From NCBI GenBank assembly GCA_964456185.1, contig CAYVZZ010000051.1:1-16499 (forward strand): a DNA stretch of 16,499 bases. The letters run 5' to 3'. Made by a program: the position numbers and the translations under genes. Numbering within the stretch: the stretch's first letter is position 1; every line of letters starts with the position of its first letter. Of the stretch, positions 15,208-16,499 are shown one piece after another. This stretch comes from CAYVZZ01 sp964456185. GTDB lineage: Bacteria; Pseudomonadota; Gammaproteobacteria; Pseudomonadales; Alcanivoracaceae. The notes beneath the pieces were generated by a model. That model was not told the DNA's origin. It saw only the letters and a program-made list of their open reading frames with translations, and did no database searches.

Positions 15208-16431
15208 ATGGCAGCTTTTGAATACCGGGCGTTGGATTCGCGCGGCAAAATCAAAAAAGGCGTCGTTGAAGCTGACAGCGCTCGCCAAGTGCGGCAATCA
15301 CTGCGTGATAAGCAATGGCTGCCGGTCTCGGTGGATGAAGCGGGTAAAGCCCAGTCGGCATCCGGCTGGCGTCGTTGGCTGGCACAGGGCGGGAAGCTTA
15401 ACGGGTCAGAGTTGGCTTTGGTTACTCGGCAGTTGGCAACGCTGGTGCGTTCTGGGTTGCCCATTGAGCAGGCTTTGTCTGCCGTATCACGTCAAGCCGA
15501 AAAAGCCCGCATCGAGAAAATTATTCTGGCCGTTCGCTCGCGTGTACTAGAAGGCCATAGCTTGGCACAGGCGCTAGCCGCTGAACCGCATTCCTTTAAT
15601 GATATGTATCGGGCAACGGTTGCAGCGGGCGAAAAATCCGGGCATTTAGAGCAGGTGCTCGAGCACCTGGCAATGTACCTTGAAGACCGCGATGACACCG
15701 GTCGCACGATTAGCCAGGCGCTGGTGTATCCGGGCTTTATCCTTGTGTTTTCACTGCTTATCATCACTTTCCTGATGACGTATGTGGTGCCAAAGGTTGT
15801 CGCCGTATTCGTTCGACGCGGGCAAGAGCTGCCATTACTGACTCAAGTGATGATCACATTGAGTGATTTTTTCCGTGATTGGGCTTGGTTAGTCGCTCTG
15901 GTCGTGGTGGCGCTGGTTATTGCGGTGGTAAGAGCACTCCGTCGAAATCAGTCATTAAGGCAGCGTTTTCATGCAGAGCTGGTGAAGCTTCCCTTGTTTG
16001 GCCGCTTGTTGCGTGTGTCGGATAGTGCACGCTTGGCGAGCACCCTGGGTATTTTGGCGCAAAGCGGTGTGCCTTTGGTGGATGCCCTGTTTATTGCTGC
16101 CAGGGTGGTCTCCAACCTGGCCATTCGCGAGGCGGTTACTAACGCAGCTAAGCGCGTGCGAGAGGGCGGCAGCCTTAATCGGGCAATGGATAAATCCGGT
16201 TACTTTCCGCCCATGATGGTGCAGATGATCGCCAGTGGTGAGGTATCGGGTGAGCTCGACAAGATGCTAACGCGTGCCGCCAATTATCAAGAGCGCGAGC
16301 TGCGTGCCACTGTTACCACGCTGGTTGGCTTGCTTGGCCCGCTGATGTTGTTGACAATGGCGGGATTCGTGGTACTCGTGGTGCTTTCCGTGATGCTGCC
16401 TATCATGCAGATGAATACATTTGTTGGTTAA
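15208..16431 (+). CDS. gspF: Type II secretion system inner-membrane platform protein GspF
   Basis: GspF is the polytopic inner-membrane platform protein that couples GspE to pseudopilin assembly. The 407-residue length is standard. The N-terminus MAAFEYRALDSRGK is of GspF type. Two T2SSF cytoplasmic domains (about 70-170 and 272-372) each contain the family motif, seen as VAAGEKSGHLEQVLEHLA (138-155) and IASGEVSGELDKML (341-354). Three membrane helices lie at about 173-195, 226-243 and 373-398. The start lies 34 bases after gspE, and an upstream in-frame ATG is closed by a TGA, which fixes the start at 15208. The ribosome site is weak. Confidence 0.96.
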   Translation: MAAFEYRALDSRGKIKKGVVEADSARQVRQSLRDKQWLPVSVDEAGKAQSASGWRRWLAQGGKLNGSELALVTRQLATLVRSGLPIEQALSAVSRQAEKARIEKIILAVRSRVLEGHSLAQALAAEPHSFNDMYRATVAAGEKSGHLEQVLEHLAMYLEDRDDTGRTISQALVYPGFILVFSLLIITFLMTYVVPKVVAVFVRRGQELPLLTQVMITLSDFFRDWAWLVALVVVALVIAVVRALRRNQSLRQRFHAELVKLPLFGRLLRVSDSARLASTLGILAQSGVPLVDALFIAARVVSNLAIREAVTNAAKRVREGGSLNRAMDKSGYFPPMMVQMIASGEVSGELDKMLTRAANYQERELRATVTTLVGLLGPLMLLTMAGFVVLVVLSVMLPIMQMNTFVG

Positions 16432-16448
16432 AATACAGGAAGTTATAT

Positions 16449-16499
16449 ATGAAACTTAATCCTAAACATAAAAGTCAGAAAGGCTTTACCTTACTTGAG
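16449..16499 (+). CDS. gspG: Type II secretion major pseudopilin GspG, 5' end only
   Basis: Seventeen codons are present before the window ends: MKLNPKHKSQKGFTLLE. This is a type IV-like prepilin leader: a basic 12-residue leader ending in glycine, then F13 as the methylated first residue after cleavage by prepilin peptidase, and E17 as the conserved glutamate at mature position 5. Position directly after gspF is the usual place of gspG. AGGA lies eight bases before the ATG, 17 bases after the gspF stop. The leader alone cannot separate GspG from other pseudopilins; the gene order makes the call. Confidence 0.85.
   Translation, partial: MKLNPKHKSQKGFTLLE

Noticed and set aside
1..16499. CRISPR array, tRNA, rRNA, insertion sequence or phage genes
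   Set aside because: No repeat-spacer pattern, transposase, terminal inverted repeats or RNA gene was seen. The only clear repeat is the protein-level heptad repeat in the kinase.

Overview
The window looks like a draft chromosomal contig from a gammaproteobacterium of about 50 percent GC. The evidence is an E. coli-type complex I operon with a fused nuoCD and an extra NuoG cluster (N7), next to a type II secretion (T2SS) operon of the xcp/gsp kind. A marine or environmental relative of Oceanospirillales or Pseudomonadales is plausible, but the genus cannot be named from the sequence alone. Ten Ns at 9632-9641 show that the assembly is gapped.

Positions 1-7536 (minus strand) hold the start of the nuo operon, in the order nuoA, nuoB, nuoCD, nuoE, nuoF, nuoG and the first codons of nuoH. 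These encode the peripheral arm of proton-pumping NADH:quinone oxidoreductase: the NADH/FMN site in NuoF, the iron-sulfur wire in NuoE, NuoF, NuoG and NuoB, and the quinone end in NuoB and NuoCD. NuoA belongs to the membrane arm. All cluster ligands checked are present. The exception to an otherwise intact operon is nuoCD, which has an in-frame TAA inside a very conserved motif, surrounded by several other unexpected residues. Sequencing error is the likeliest cause.

Positions 7537-7848 are a divergent intergenic region with a candidate nuo promoter facing left and a candidate signalling promoter facing right.

Positions 7849-13669 (plus strand) hold a compact signalling operon. It encodes a membrane hybrid histidine kinase (two TM helices, HAMP-like, GAF, long coiled coil, HisKA, HATPase and three receivers), a CheR methyltransferase, a stand-alone CheB methylesterase domain, and a response regulator built as REC-PAS-PilZ. 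No chemoreceptor, CheA or CheW is encoded in the window, so the methylation pair probably acts on something other than a classical local MCP. The kinase coiled coil is one candidate.

Positions 13671-16499 (plus strand) hold gspE, gspF and the first 17 codons of gspG: the T2SS ATPase, inner-membrane platform protein and major pseudopilin. gspE starts one base after the PilZ regulator stops, so the sensory genes and secretion genes look co-transcribed. The most interesting reading of the window is a methylation-tuned hybrid kinase whose PilZ-type output regulator is wired to a type II secretion machine.
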